Source: Tissierellia bacterium
GTDB lineage: Bacteria > Bacillota > Clostridia > Peptostreptococcales > Acidaminobacteraceae
Direction of reading: 5' to 3'
NCBI GenBank assembly: GCA_012841045.1
Contig: DUVM01000032.1
Span: 1 to 34,017 of the forward strand
Length of the DNA stretch: 34,017 nt
The position numbers and the translations under genes are program-made. This document shows positions 24,955 through 33,185 of this stretch, piece by piece. The notes below the pieces were generated by a model. The model saw only the letters and a program-made list of their open reading frames with translations. It made no database searches and had not been told where the DNA came from. The first letter of the stretch is position 1. The number at the start of each line of letters is the position of its first letter.

Positions 24955-26658
24955 TTAGGCATTTTTCTCTGTCGACTTTTCTAATTCACCTTCCGTCTGT
25001 CCTCGTCTCGGTCCTGATCTTCTGCGAGAGTTTCCCAGAAGACGACGTCGATTCTCTTCCTTCGGAAAATCAAGCGGATGATCGATCTTGATCATGATCA
25101 CCTTGTCTCCTTTTAGAAGAAGTGTCTCACCAACGGGGACAATAATGTCCGTGTCTTTTCTCTGCACCATAATGATCAGGCGATCACTTTCTAGCTTCAG
25201 ATCCATGATCTGCTGATTCTCCCATGGATGGCCTGCAGGAATCGTAAACTCAATCAGATCCTGACCGCTTTCATCAAAGTGCACCTCCCCGCCGAGTATG
25301 ACAAGATCATCCTCTTTAAGCGTGACGTGACCCCTGGGCACCACCGTTTGTCCGTCTCGTTCAATTTTTGCCACAATGAAATCGAAGGTGAGATTGAGCT
25401 CGCTGACCTTTCGACCCACCAAGGTGCTATCCGGATGAATGCGCGTCTCCAAAAAGCCGATTTCTGCTTTGTCCATATAATAGTTAAAGGTCTGTAGCAC
25501 CGTGTCATGAGGGTCGAGCATATCCCACTTTTTTGACATGGGCGGCATCAGATACCCCTGCACGAAAGAAGATAACACGCAGATGCCAAACACAACGTGG
25601 TAGACATCCACAGAAAAGGACGCCCCGCTATTGACGGCGATGATCGCAAAAGCAATCGCTGCCGCCCCTCGAATACCTGCTAAAGAAATGATCTTCAGTT
25701 GATCGCTTCTTAGTCGAAAAGGAAGCATCAGGGCATACACTGATAGCGGCCTGGCGATAAGAGTCATAAAGACCATGACTACCAAGGCCATCGGGAAGGT
25801 CGATAGGAAATCGGAGACATTCGATAAAAGCCCAAGGATAAAAAACAGCCCAATCTGCATGATCTCGGCAAAGCCGTCAAAAAAGAATACGACGTCGCGC
25901 TTCCCTCGAAACTCCATGTTCCCTAGGTAGATGCCCAGAATATAGAGCGCCAGATAGCCGTTTCCGCCCATCAGACTGGTTGAGGCATACGTCAGGAGCA
26001 TGGCCGCTGCCATGAACACGGCATTGAGACCATCTGCTCGAAGTGGAATCGTCTTTAAAAGCTTCCCCGTTCCCAGCGCAAACACAGCGCCAAACAATAT
26101 GCCGATCAGCACCTGGGAGAGAATCAAGATGGGGATCGACAAATCTGAGCCAAGAAGCACCGAGAGAAACACCATCGTCATCGTGTAGGCCGTCGGGTCG
26201 TTGGAGCCGCTCTCGAGCTCAAGGAGCGATGCCGAATGGTATTTCAAGTTCAGATTTTTTGAGCGGAGAATATTTGAGACACTCGCATAGTCGGTAGAGC
26301 CGACAATTGAACCGATCAGCAGCGCTTCGACCATTTTCATGCCCAGTACATAGTGGGCAAACAATCCGGTCAAAAAAGCGGTCGCCACAACACCAAGTGA
26401 ACTGAGGACAATGGCTTCTTTTGCGACAGGTTTGGTCATATTCCAGTTGGTGCCAAAGCCACCGTAGAACATGATGACCATCAGCGCCACCGTGGCAAAG
26501 TGATCGGCAAAGGCGAAGTCATTAAACTCAATCCCGAGGGCTCCAAAGCCCATTCCTAACACAATAAATAGCAACAGCGCCGGGATCCCGTGTCGATTGG
26601 ATACGCTGATGGCAAAAAGGGCAAGGATGAGAATGACTCCGACCAGTAAGTATGGCAT
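24955..26658 (-). CDS. K+/H+ antiporter (NhaP2/CPA1-like) with C-terminal TrkA-C domains
   Basis: CPA TM pattern, 'ESGSNDPTAYTMTMVFL' motif, 'SLAGIRGAAAIAFAI', C-term TrkA-C-like segments. Confidence 0.88.
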   Translation of the reverse strand: MPYLLVGVILILALFAISVSNRHGIPALLLFIVLGMGFGALGIEFNDFAFADHFATVALMVIMFYGGFGTNWNMTKPVAKEAIVLSSLGVVATAFLTGLFAHYVLGMKMVEALLIGSIVGSTDYASVSNILRSKNLNLKYHSASLLELESGSNDPTAYTMTMVFLSVLLGSDLSIPILILSQVLIGILFGAVFALGTGKLLKTIPLRADGLNAVFMAAAMLLTYASTSLMGGNGYLALYILGIYLGNMEFRGKRDVVFFFDGFAEIMQIGLFFILGLLSNVSDFLSTFPMALVVMVFMTLIARPLSVYALMLPFRLRSDQLKIISLAGIRGAAAIAFAIIAVNSGASFSVDVYHVVFGICVLSSFVQGYLMPPMSKKWDMLDPHDTVLQTFNYYMDKAEIGFLETRIHPDSTLVGRKVSELNLTFDFIVAKIERDGQTVVPRGHVTLKEDDLVILGGEVHFDESGQDLIEFTIPAGHPWENQQIMDLKLESDRLIIMVQRKDTDIIVPVGETLLLKGDKVIMIKIDHPLDFPKEENRRRLLGNSRRRSGPRRGQTEGELEKSTEKNA

Positions 26659-26701
26659 ACAATACGTCTCCTACTATGTATTTAACACCGGTGGCAAGAG
26701 A

Positions 26702-27064
26702 CTAATCTTGCTTCGCGGTACGGATGGATTTCTCTATTTCTCGGATATCCTCTTCGCTCAGAGGATTCCTCTTCATATATGCTTTGACAAAGGCAGGAAA
26801 GGAACCGGCAAAGGCGTCTTTCACGAGCTCCTCTCCCTGCATCATATAAAAGTCGGAGCGGGAGATGCGCGAGGTCACGATGCTCTCACGGTTTTGAAAC
26901 ATCCCGCGCTCAATCAGCTTTCTGAGAACCGTATATGTTGTCGGTTTTTTCCAGGACAATTTCTGTTCACACAGTGCGACCAGCTCACGCGAATACAGCG
27001 GCTCATGATCCCAGATAATGTTGGCAAACTGCGACTCCACAGGGCCAAGCGCCTTACTTTCCAT
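26702..27064 (-). CDS. BlaI/MecI/CopY family winged-helix repressor
   Basis: 'LGPVESQFANIIWDHEPLYSRELVALCEQKLSWKKPTTYTVLRKLIERGMF'; start M at 27064 with AAAGGAGG. Confidence 0.85.
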   Translation of the reverse strand: MESKALGPVESQFANIIWDHEPLYSRELVALCEQKLSWKKPTTYTVLRKLIERGMFQNRESIVTSRISRSDFYMMQGEELVKDAFAGSFPAFVKAYMKRNPLSEEDIREIEKSIRTAKQD

Positions 27065-27224
27065 GACGCCTCCTTTCACTTCAAACTCAACTGCACACGG
27101 TATTTAGTCTATAGTCAATAAACCAGCTTGTCAATCGCAGACGGCTCGTTTTGACACCTAGGGAGAAACCCTTCTTCTTTGGGGTATGGATACAAAGAGT
27201 TGGATAAATGAGAAGGAGGTAAAT

Positions 27225-27716
27225 ATGTCAGTTACCGATATCGATAGAAATTATCTGAGAAGAGCCGTCGATTTAGCAAAAGAAGCGTTGCAAAAAGGGG
27301 ATCAGCCCTTTGGTTCTGTCCTTGTCTCAAAAGACGGTGAGGTTCTCTTTGAAGATCACAATCATGTCTCAGATGGAGATCACACGCAGCATCCGGAGTT
27401 CAACATCGCCCGGTGGGCCGCGCAGAATATGACGCCCGAAGAGAGACAATTAGCAACCGTCTACACTTCTGGAGAGCACTGTCCCATGTGTTCAGGAGCT
27501 CACGGCATGGTCGGACTTGGCCGCATCGTCATCGCCAGCTCTTCAAAGCAATTGCAGGCGTGGCGAGAGGAGATGGGCGCTCCGCCTTCTAATGTGCGCG
27601 GCCTCGCCATTCAGGAAGTCATCCGTGAGATCGTCGTCGACGGCCCGGTGCCAGAGTTTGAAGAAGAGATCAAAGAGCTGCAGAGACAGGCGTTCGAGAG
27701 AGGCAAGAACGCTTAG
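27225..27716 (+). CDS. nucleoside/nucleobase deaminase (CDA fold)
   Basis: 'HPEFNIARWAAQNM' zinc motif and 'SGEHCPMCSGAHGMVGLGRIV'; AAGGAGG RBS before ATG 27225. Confidence 0.88.
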   Translation: MSVTDIDRNYLRRAVDLAKEALQKGDQPFGSVLVSKDGEVLFEDHNHVSDGDHTQHPEFNIARWAAQNMTPEERQLATVYTSGEHCPMCSGAHGMVGLGRIVIASSSKQLQAWREEMGAPPSNVRGLAIQEVIREIVVDGPVPEFEEEIKELQRQAFERGKNA

Positions 27717-27733
27717 AAAGATCATGTAAGAAC

Positions 27734-27766
27734 GAAAGCGAGACAAACAATGTCTCGCTTCATTTT
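27734..27766. terminator. bidirectional rho-independent terminator
   Basis: AAGCGAGACA-aacaa-TGTCTCGCTT with flanking A/T tracts. Confidence 0.8.
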
Positions 27767-27801
27767 CTTAGAGATATACTCGTATAGAAGGTCCTAGCCG
27801 T

Positions 27802-28620
27802 TTAGATAGTGAACACACTCCCGGCCGGAAGATAGTGGATCTTCTCTCCCATCACTTCTTTCAATCGAGCAAAGGGAATCTGCCCGGTACAGTGCCCGGT
27901 ATAGAAAGTGACACCGGTCTCCAAAAGGTATCTGCCCAGTTCATCGATCGATTCGAGGCTGTCGTGACTTCCCCGTGTGGTGGATAGATGAAATCCACCG
28001 ATGGAGACGTCAGGCATCTTCCCCTTCAGTTCTTGAAAGTGATGTAAAATATTTCTGATCCCATTATGAGAGCAGCCTGTCAGAAGAAGTGTCTTGCCGT
28101 TCTCCTCGACGATCAGGCTCTGCTCATGGGAAAAAGTATCTGCGACCTTTTCTCCATCCTTCTCCATGAGAAGACTCTTATTCGACATCGGAAGCGCAAA
28201 ATGCTGCACCACATTGGAAAAGACCTGCAGCCCTTTAGAAAGGAAGAATCGATCCGACGTAAAGACAAAGCGCTTATTGTCTTTTAATTCCTGATCAAGC
28301 CCAATATACTCCACACCGTCTTTTTTCGCTGCATAGTATTTTTCAAATGCCAACCGATGAAGAAAAATTTCAGCCTTTTCATTTTCTCGAAGAAACGCCT
28401 TCAGTCCGCCCCCGTGATCATAGTGACCATGAGAGAGAACCAGATAGTCGATATCCGAGATATCTACGCCTAAGGCCTGTGCATTCTTCAAGTAAAGCTC
28501 ACTGGCGCCGGTGTCAAAGAGAACCTTCTTTTCTTGTGTCTCTATATATATGCTGAGGCCGTGTTCATGATGAAATGTCTGCGATATCGAAGTGTTCTCC
28601 GAGAGTACCTTGATCTGCAT
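27802..28620 (-). CDS. MBL-fold metallo-hydrolase
   Basis: 'FDTGASELYLKNAQALGVDISDIDYLVLSHGHYDHGGGL', 'LLLTGCSHNGIRNIL'. Confidence 0.9.
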   Translation of the reverse strand: MQIKVLSENTSISQTFHHEHGLSIYIETQEKKVLFDTGASELYLKNAQALGVDISDIDYLVLSHGHYDHGGGLKAFLRENEKAEIFLHRLAFEKYYAAKKDGVEYIGLDQELKDNKRFVFTSDRFFLSKGLQVFSNVVQHFALPMSNKSLLMEKDGEKVADTFSHEQSLIVEENGKTLLLTGCSHNGIRNILHHFQELKGKMPDVSIGGFHLSTTRGSHDSLESIDELGRYLLETGVTFYTGHCTGQIPFARLKEVMGEKIHYLPAGSVFTI

Positions 28621-28634
28621 GATGGTCCTTTCCT

Positions 28635-29009
28635 TTAGCCTTCGGAGGCGGCGTCTTTTTGTCTTCTTCTCTGTCGGCGATGCGAGCAACCTCGACCACA
28701 TCCCTTTTCGGGATCTTCACAGAGAGTGTACTCGCCTCCTTCGATCAGGAGTTCTTTGTTGTTGACCAATACGTCCGAGAGTTTTTTTCTTGCCTCAACA
28801 TAGATACCCTGTACGGTTGTTCGAGCTACTTGCATTTGCTCGGCGCACTCTTCTTGTGTGAAACCTTCCCAATCAATCAGGCGAATGGCTTCATATTCAT
28901 CCACGCTCATGACGACGGTTTGAGGTTTTCTTCCTCTTCTGTTCATGGGTCCGAAGCGATTGTTGCCCGGCAGACGGCATACTTGTCTTCGTTTCACGGG
29001 TCTTGCCAT
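28635..29009 (-). CDS. DUF134 (UPF0251) family DNA-binding-like protein
   Basis: 'MARPVKRRQVCRLPGNNRFGP...VVMSVDEYEAIRLIDWEGFTQEECAEQMQVARTTVQGIYVEARKKLSDVLV'. Confidence 0.92.
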   Translation of the reverse strand: MARPVKRRQVCRLPGNNRFGPMNRRGRKPQTVVMSVDEYEAIRLIDWEGFTQEECAEQMQVARTTVQGIYVEARKKLSDVLVNNKELLIEGGEYTLCEDPEKGCGRGCSHRRQRRRQKDAASEG

Positions 29010-29027
29010 ACATTCCTCCGACACTTC

Positions 29028-29180
29028 TTAAAGCTCACTCTTCGATGCGTTCCAATCTCTCCGATTCGATCCTCTGTCTTTTGCATGCTCCGAATGTTTC
29101 TGTGTGACTTCCTCGAGCACATCCACAGCACGCTCTTCTTGCGCGCCTGCGTCTTCCCTGTCCTCGTCGCGCTCGTGCAT
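29028..29180 (-). CDS. possible 50-aa acidic small protein upstream of DUF134
   Basis: MHERDEDREDAGAQEERAVDVLEEVTQKHSEHAKDRGSNRRDWNASKSEL*; my own reading, not in ORF track; weak RBS spacing. Confidence 0.25.
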   Translation of the reverse strand: MHERDEDREDAGAQEERAVDVLEEVTQKHSEHAKDRGSNRRDWNASKSEL

Positions 29181-29274
29181 TCTCCTGAATCCCTTCAGGA
29201 TGTAAAAGATTTGAGCGTTCTCTTTTTCTCGTTCTCACTCTGTTTCACCTCATTTCTTTCTCGTCTTTATTTAT

Positions 29275-29286
29275 TGACATATGTCA
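29275..29286. promoter_or_regulatory. palindrome copy 1 upstream of DUF134 operon
   Basis: TGACATATGTCA perfect 12-bp palindrome. Confidence 0.65.
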
Positions 29287-29310
29287 TCAATTAAAGTAAA
29301 GCATAGTTAC

Positions 29311-29322
29311 TGACATATGTCA
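29311..29322. promoter_or_regulatory. palindrome copy 2 upstream of DUF134 operon
   Basis: TGACATATGTCA, identical to copy 1, 36 bp apart. Confidence 0.65.
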
Positions 29323-29372
29323 ATATCTATGCTTTCTTTTTTTCAACCTCACTCAAGAAAACTTTCTTTCGT

Positions 29373-30557
29373 TTATACCTCATCCATCCCGGAAGGAGAT
29401 GGCCTTTTTCCTGTCAGAAAGTACAGCGCCAAAGCGATCAGCACAGAGACAATGGACCATTGAAACATCTGCCCGTAGCCAATCTTGGAGGCGACGATTC
29501 CCAAGATCACTGAGCCAACACCAATACCGCTGTCAAAGCCGACGAAGAAGGTCGAATTTGCAATGCCTAAATTGCTCCTGGGAGCGTGAATCACAGCCAA
29601 TGTCTGAAGGCTCGACTGGACCGCTCCAAACCCCGTCCCGTAACAAAACGCCGCGAGTAGAAACATCGTGAGTGTCTGTGCTCTAGCAAGAATCAGCATG
29701 GCGATGATGATCCCCGCCATCCCCGGTAGAACGGCAGAGGTGACCCCATGGCGATCCACCAGTCTTCCAAAGGCAGGCCTCGCAATCAGCATAAACATCG
29801 CCATCACGGTGAAGAAAATACCGAATTGGGTAATGCCCCGCTCCATAGCGTGTAGCGCTAAGAAGCTGTTGAGGGCCCCATAGCTCATCGTCACAAAAAA
29901 CATGACGCTGGCGGGCCGAAGAGAAGTCTTTTCAAAGAGCGCACTGCGCGTTTCCGATGTTTTTGATACGGAAATCTTTTTATATTTCACGGCAAAAGAT
30001 AATATAAGAGCGATGATCGCTAAAAAAGCTGAGAGAAGAGAAACGATGTTGAACCCCCTCGATGCGATAAGATACAGCCCCAAAGCCGGAGCACTTGCCA
30101 TCGCAAGATTGCTAGCCAGCGTGAAATATCCCATGCCTTCGCCATAGCGCTCATTAGGAATATTGTCCGATGCCACTGTATAGAGGGCAGTACTGGAAAT
30201 GCCCCAGCCCTTTCCGTGAAGATAGCGAAAGAGGAGAATGGGCCCCATCGCTGTGATCCATGCATAGGACGCCGTGGCAAGGATAAAGACGAATATTCCC
30301 AGCAAAAAAACTCTTTTTCTACCGATTCTGTCCACTGATCTTCCTGCGATAGGTCGGCTAAGCAAGGTGGCAATCGTAAAGATGCCGTTGATCCAACCGA
30401 TCATGTGATCCTCCGCTCCCAGGCTTTTGACATAGACGGAAATGGTCGGTGTCACCAACTGAAAGCTAAAGTATAAAAACAGATTGATCAGTGTGATCAG
30501 CAGAAATTGCTTTGTCCAAAGAGGAGTATCGAGCGACGTGTGTTTACCCTGAGGCAT
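29373..30557 (-). CDS. MFS transporter
   Basis: 12-TM-like ORF; 'RPIAGRSVDRIGRKRVFLLG' MFS motif A. Confidence 0.9.
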   Translation of the reverse strand: MPQGKHTSLDTPLWTKQFLLITLINLFLYFSFQLVTPTISVYVKSLGAEDHMIGWINGIFTIATLLSRPIAGRSVDRIGRKRVFLLGIFVFILATASYAWITAMGPILLFRYLHGKGWGISSTALYTVASDNIPNERYGEGMGYFTLASNLAMASAPALGLYLIASRGFNIVSLLSAFLAIIALILSFAVKYKKISVSKTSETRSALFEKTSLRPASVMFFVTMSYGALNSFLALHAMERGITQFGIFFTVMAMFMLIARPAFGRLVDRHGVTSAVLPGMAGIIIAMLILARAQTLTMFLLAAFCYGTGFGAVQSSLQTLAVIHAPRSNLGIANSTFFVGFDSGIGVGSVILGIVASKIGYGQMFQWSIVSVLIALALYFLTGKRPSPSGMDEV

Positions 30558-30733
30558 GCTGTCTCCTTCCTACAATGTGCACTGTTACTAGTATACATGG
30601 AAAATGGACACCATGGGCCGGATGGAAGATGCGAGCCTTCTGTCAGAGTGCCAGTTATCATTCTGAGAACTCAGCTCACATGCATCTTATTTAAGGGTAT
30701 AGATACATACTACGACTGGAAGGAGGGAATCCT

Positions 30734-31156
30734 ATGAATCTATTACACGCCTTGGAGATCTCCCCGGATGCTGTGATCGTGCTGGACAGAAAAGGTGACG
30801 TCGTCTATTGGAATCAGGGCGCTACGGATACTTTCGGATACACGTCGCAGGATATGCTCGGTCATAACTTAGACGCTATTATTCCCGAGAAACTGCGGGA
30901 ACGTCACAATGAGGCGTACGCTCTCTATGTCAAAACGGGAAAATCAAAATACGGTCCGGGCCATATGTTGGCGGTGCCGGCTACAAACAAAGCGGGAGAG
31001 CGAATGTCCGTGGAGTTTCGCCTCGCCATTTTGCATGACGCTCAGGGCAATGTAGAATACGTCTTCTCCATTCTTCGAGATGTCACGGAGCGCTGGAACA
31101 AAGAGCAGGAGCTTCGAAGACAGATGGCTGACTTGAGGAGAAAAGCTCAAGAATAG
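30734..31156 (+). CDS. stand-alone PAS domain protein
   Basis: 'ALEISPDAVIVLDRKGDVVYWNQGATDTFGYTSQDMLGHNLDAIIPEKLRERH', RBS AGGAGGG. Confidence 0.88.
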   Translation: MNLLHALEISPDAVIVLDRKGDVVYWNQGATDTFGYTSQDMLGHNLDAIIPEKLRERHNEAYALYVKTGKSKYGPGHMLAVPATNKAGERMSVEFRLAILHDAQGNVEYVFSILRDVTERWNKEQELRRQMADLRRKAQE

Positions 31157-31188
31157 AGGCGGCGTTTTCGGTCGTCCCTCTTTTTTTA
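31155..31188 (+). terminator. rho-independent terminator
   Basis: AGAGGcGGC...GTCGtcCCTCTTTTTTT. Confidence 0.6.
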
Positions 31189-31234
31189 TGGCTATCTTTC
31201 TACACAGGCGAAAAAAAATAATTACAAAAAGGAC

Positions 31235-31263
31235 TTGACATCTGGTTTCATAGGCTATATTAT
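31235..31263 (+). promoter_or_regulatory. sigma-A promoter of T-box operon
   Basis: TTGACA-N17-TATTAT. Confidence 0.8.
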
Positions 31264-31279
31264 TTCATTAATTTCAAAT

Positions 31280-31534
31280 TCCTGGAAAGGCTGTGAAGAG
31301 AAGAGTACATCCGGACGTAAGTGACAGCGAGTCTCGTAGAGTGGAAGGAGATGACCCAAACCGGTTGGAAGCGCACCTCGGAGCCGATGATTCGAGCCAA
31401 AAGCCAGAGTCATCCGCAAGCACGCGTTACTGTGCCGGAGTATGTTAGTACTTGCAGAGGTCTCTTTCGTGAGAAAGAGGTAAACATGGGTGGTATCACG
31501 AGCTTTCGTCCCAATGGACGAAGCTCTTTTTTTA
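31280..31534 (+). ncRNA. T-box leader with intrinsic terminator
   Basis: AAGAGTA and GGAA specifier-loop elements, stem III (CTCTTTCgtGAGAAAGAG), T-box GGGTGGTATCACGAG (31488-31502), terminator GAGCTTTCGTCC-aat-GGACGAAGCTC-TTTTTTT. Confidence 0.88.
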
Positions 31535-31547
31535 TTAGGAGGAAAAT

Positions 31548-31712
31548 ATGGAACATCTTCAACGCAAAGGCTGGCTCGATCTGTTCTTTCCGGATTCTTC
31601 TCTTATCGAAGAGCGGAAGAAGCACCGTAGAAGGCGCGAAATGCGCCAAATGCAAAACACGAACCCATTAGCCGCTGCGATGCATGAGCATCACACAGCG
31701 ATAACTATGTAG
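31548..31712 (+). CDS. 54-aa small protein, first ORF downstream of T-box
   Basis: AGGAGGAAAAT RBS then ATG; MEHLQRKGWLDLFFPDSSLIEERKKHRRRREMRQMQNTNPLAAAMHEHHTAITM*; not in ORF track (below size cut-off). Confidence 0.7.
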   Translation: MEHLQRKGWLDLFFPDSSLIEERKKHRRRREMRQMQNTNPLAAAMHEHHTAITM

Positions 31713-31722
31713 GATAAAGCAA

Positions 31723-32403
31723 GTGAAAAGCATTGAAATTTTTAGCGAATACTACAAATACTTCTTGCGAGGGACACGGGCCACGGTCGTCATCTCTTTG
31801 ATCACCGTCATCTTCGGCTCCATTCTCGGCTGCATTCTCGCCTTGATGCGTCTATCAAAGAACAAGCCGGCCAACACCTTTGCAAGAATGTATATCGCCG
31901 TCATCCGCGGTACACCGCTTCTTGTCCAGCTCTACATCGTGTTCTTCCAATTGGATTTCATCTCGTATCCCAAGATGACACTACTGGGACTCGATCTGGA
32001 GAGAACCCTTCCCTGCATTATCGCTCTTTCCATCAATTCATCCGCCTATGTTGCAGAACTGGTCAGAGCGGGGATTCAGGCAGTGGACATCGGGCAGAGC
32101 GAAGCGGCCAGATCTATCGGGATGAGCGAAGCGCAGACCATGTGGAATGTGGTGCTCCCGCAGGCGATCAAGAACATTCTTCCCGCCATCGGAAATGAAT
32201 TTATCACGATGATCAAAGAGACCTCCGTCATCCAGTATCTGGGTGTGGCGGATCTCATGTACAACAACGGCATCGTCATCACCTCCACATACAACCCTTT
32301 GCCCAGTTACTACATTACAGCCACCATCTATCTTCTGCTAAATCTTGTCATGGGAAGGGGTGTGACGCTATTTGAGAGGAGGCTTCAGAAAAATGAACGC
32401 TGA
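31723..32403 (+). CDS. polar amino acid ABC transporter permease
   Basis: PAAT/HisM family '[21 protein letters not shown]', EAA loop '[34 protein letters not shown]'; GTG start. Confidence 0.92.
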   Translation: MKSIEIFSEYYKYFLRGTRATVVISLITVIFGSILGCILALMRLSKNKPANTFARMYIAVIRGTPLLVQLYIVFFQLDFISYPKMTLLGLDLERTLPCIIALSINSSAYVAELVRAGIQAVDIGQSEAARSIGMSEAQTMWNVVLPQAIKNILPAIGNEFITMIKETSVIQYLGVADLMYNNGIVITSTYNPLPSYYITATIYLLLNLVMGRGVTLFERRLQKNER

Positions 32404-33145
32404 TCGTCAGACGGTATTAGAAATAAAGAATTTGCGCAAGGATTTTGGCGAATTGGAAGTTCTCAAAGGCGTCGATGCTACGATCAAAAAAGGCGATGTC
32501 ATGGTCGTTATCGGACCTTCCGGCTCCGGGAAATCGACCTTCCTGCGCTGTGTCAATCGCCTCGAGCAGCCCACTGGCGGACAGATTCTCTTTGAAGACC
32601 AAGACATCTGCTCTTCTAACAACGACATCAATAAGCTGAGGCAGAAGATGGGCATGGTCTTTCAGCAGTTCCATCTCTTTAACAACCTGACCGTCCTTGA
32701 AAACATCACGCTGGGTCCAACCAAAGTTCGAAAGCTCAAACCAGCGGAAGCACAAGAACAGGCCATGCAACTTCTCGATACGGTCGGTCTCAGAGAAAAA
32801 GCCTCCATCTATCCTTCGCAGCTCTCAGGAGGGCAAAAACAGCGCATAGCCATCGTCAGAGCCCTCGCCATGAAGCCCGATGTCATGCTCTTTGATGAGC
32901 CGACCTCTTCTCTGGACCCCGAGATGGTCGGAGAGGTCCTGAGTGTGATGAAGGATCTGGCAGAAAGCGGCATGACGATGTTGGTGGTCACCCACGAGAT
33001 GGGTTTTGCGCGACATGTGGCGACCCGCGTCGTCTTTATGGATGATGGACTGATTGTAGAGGAAGGCTCCCCCGAGGAGATCTTCAACCATCCTAAGCGT
33101 CTTCGCACCAAGGATTTTCTATCGAAAATCAGCACTGCATTCTGA
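32393..33145 (+). CDS. polar amino acid ABC transporter ATP-binding protein (GlnQ-like)
   Basis: [47 protein letters not shown]. Confidence 0.95.
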   Translation: MNADRQTVLEIKNLRKDFGELEVLKGVDATIKKGDVMVVIGPSGSGKSTFLRCVNRLEQPTGGQILFEDQDICSSNNDINKLRQKMGMVFQQFHLFNNLTVLENITLGPTKVRKLKPAEAQEQAMQLLDTVGLREKASIYPSQLSGGQKQRIAIVRALAMKPDVMLFDEPTSSLDPEMVGEVLSVMKDLAESGMTMLVVTHEMGFARHVATRVVFMDDGLIVEEGSPEEIFNHPKRLRTKDFLSKISTAF

Positions 33146-33185
33146 CAAAGAATGTAAATAAATAATTGAAAAATAGGAGAACCAT

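Noticed and set aside
28659-29294. 211-aa plus-strand ORF opposite DUF134
   Set aside because: Antisense to the clear DUF134 gene and its leader; Cys/Phe/Leu-rich composition typical of antisense frames.
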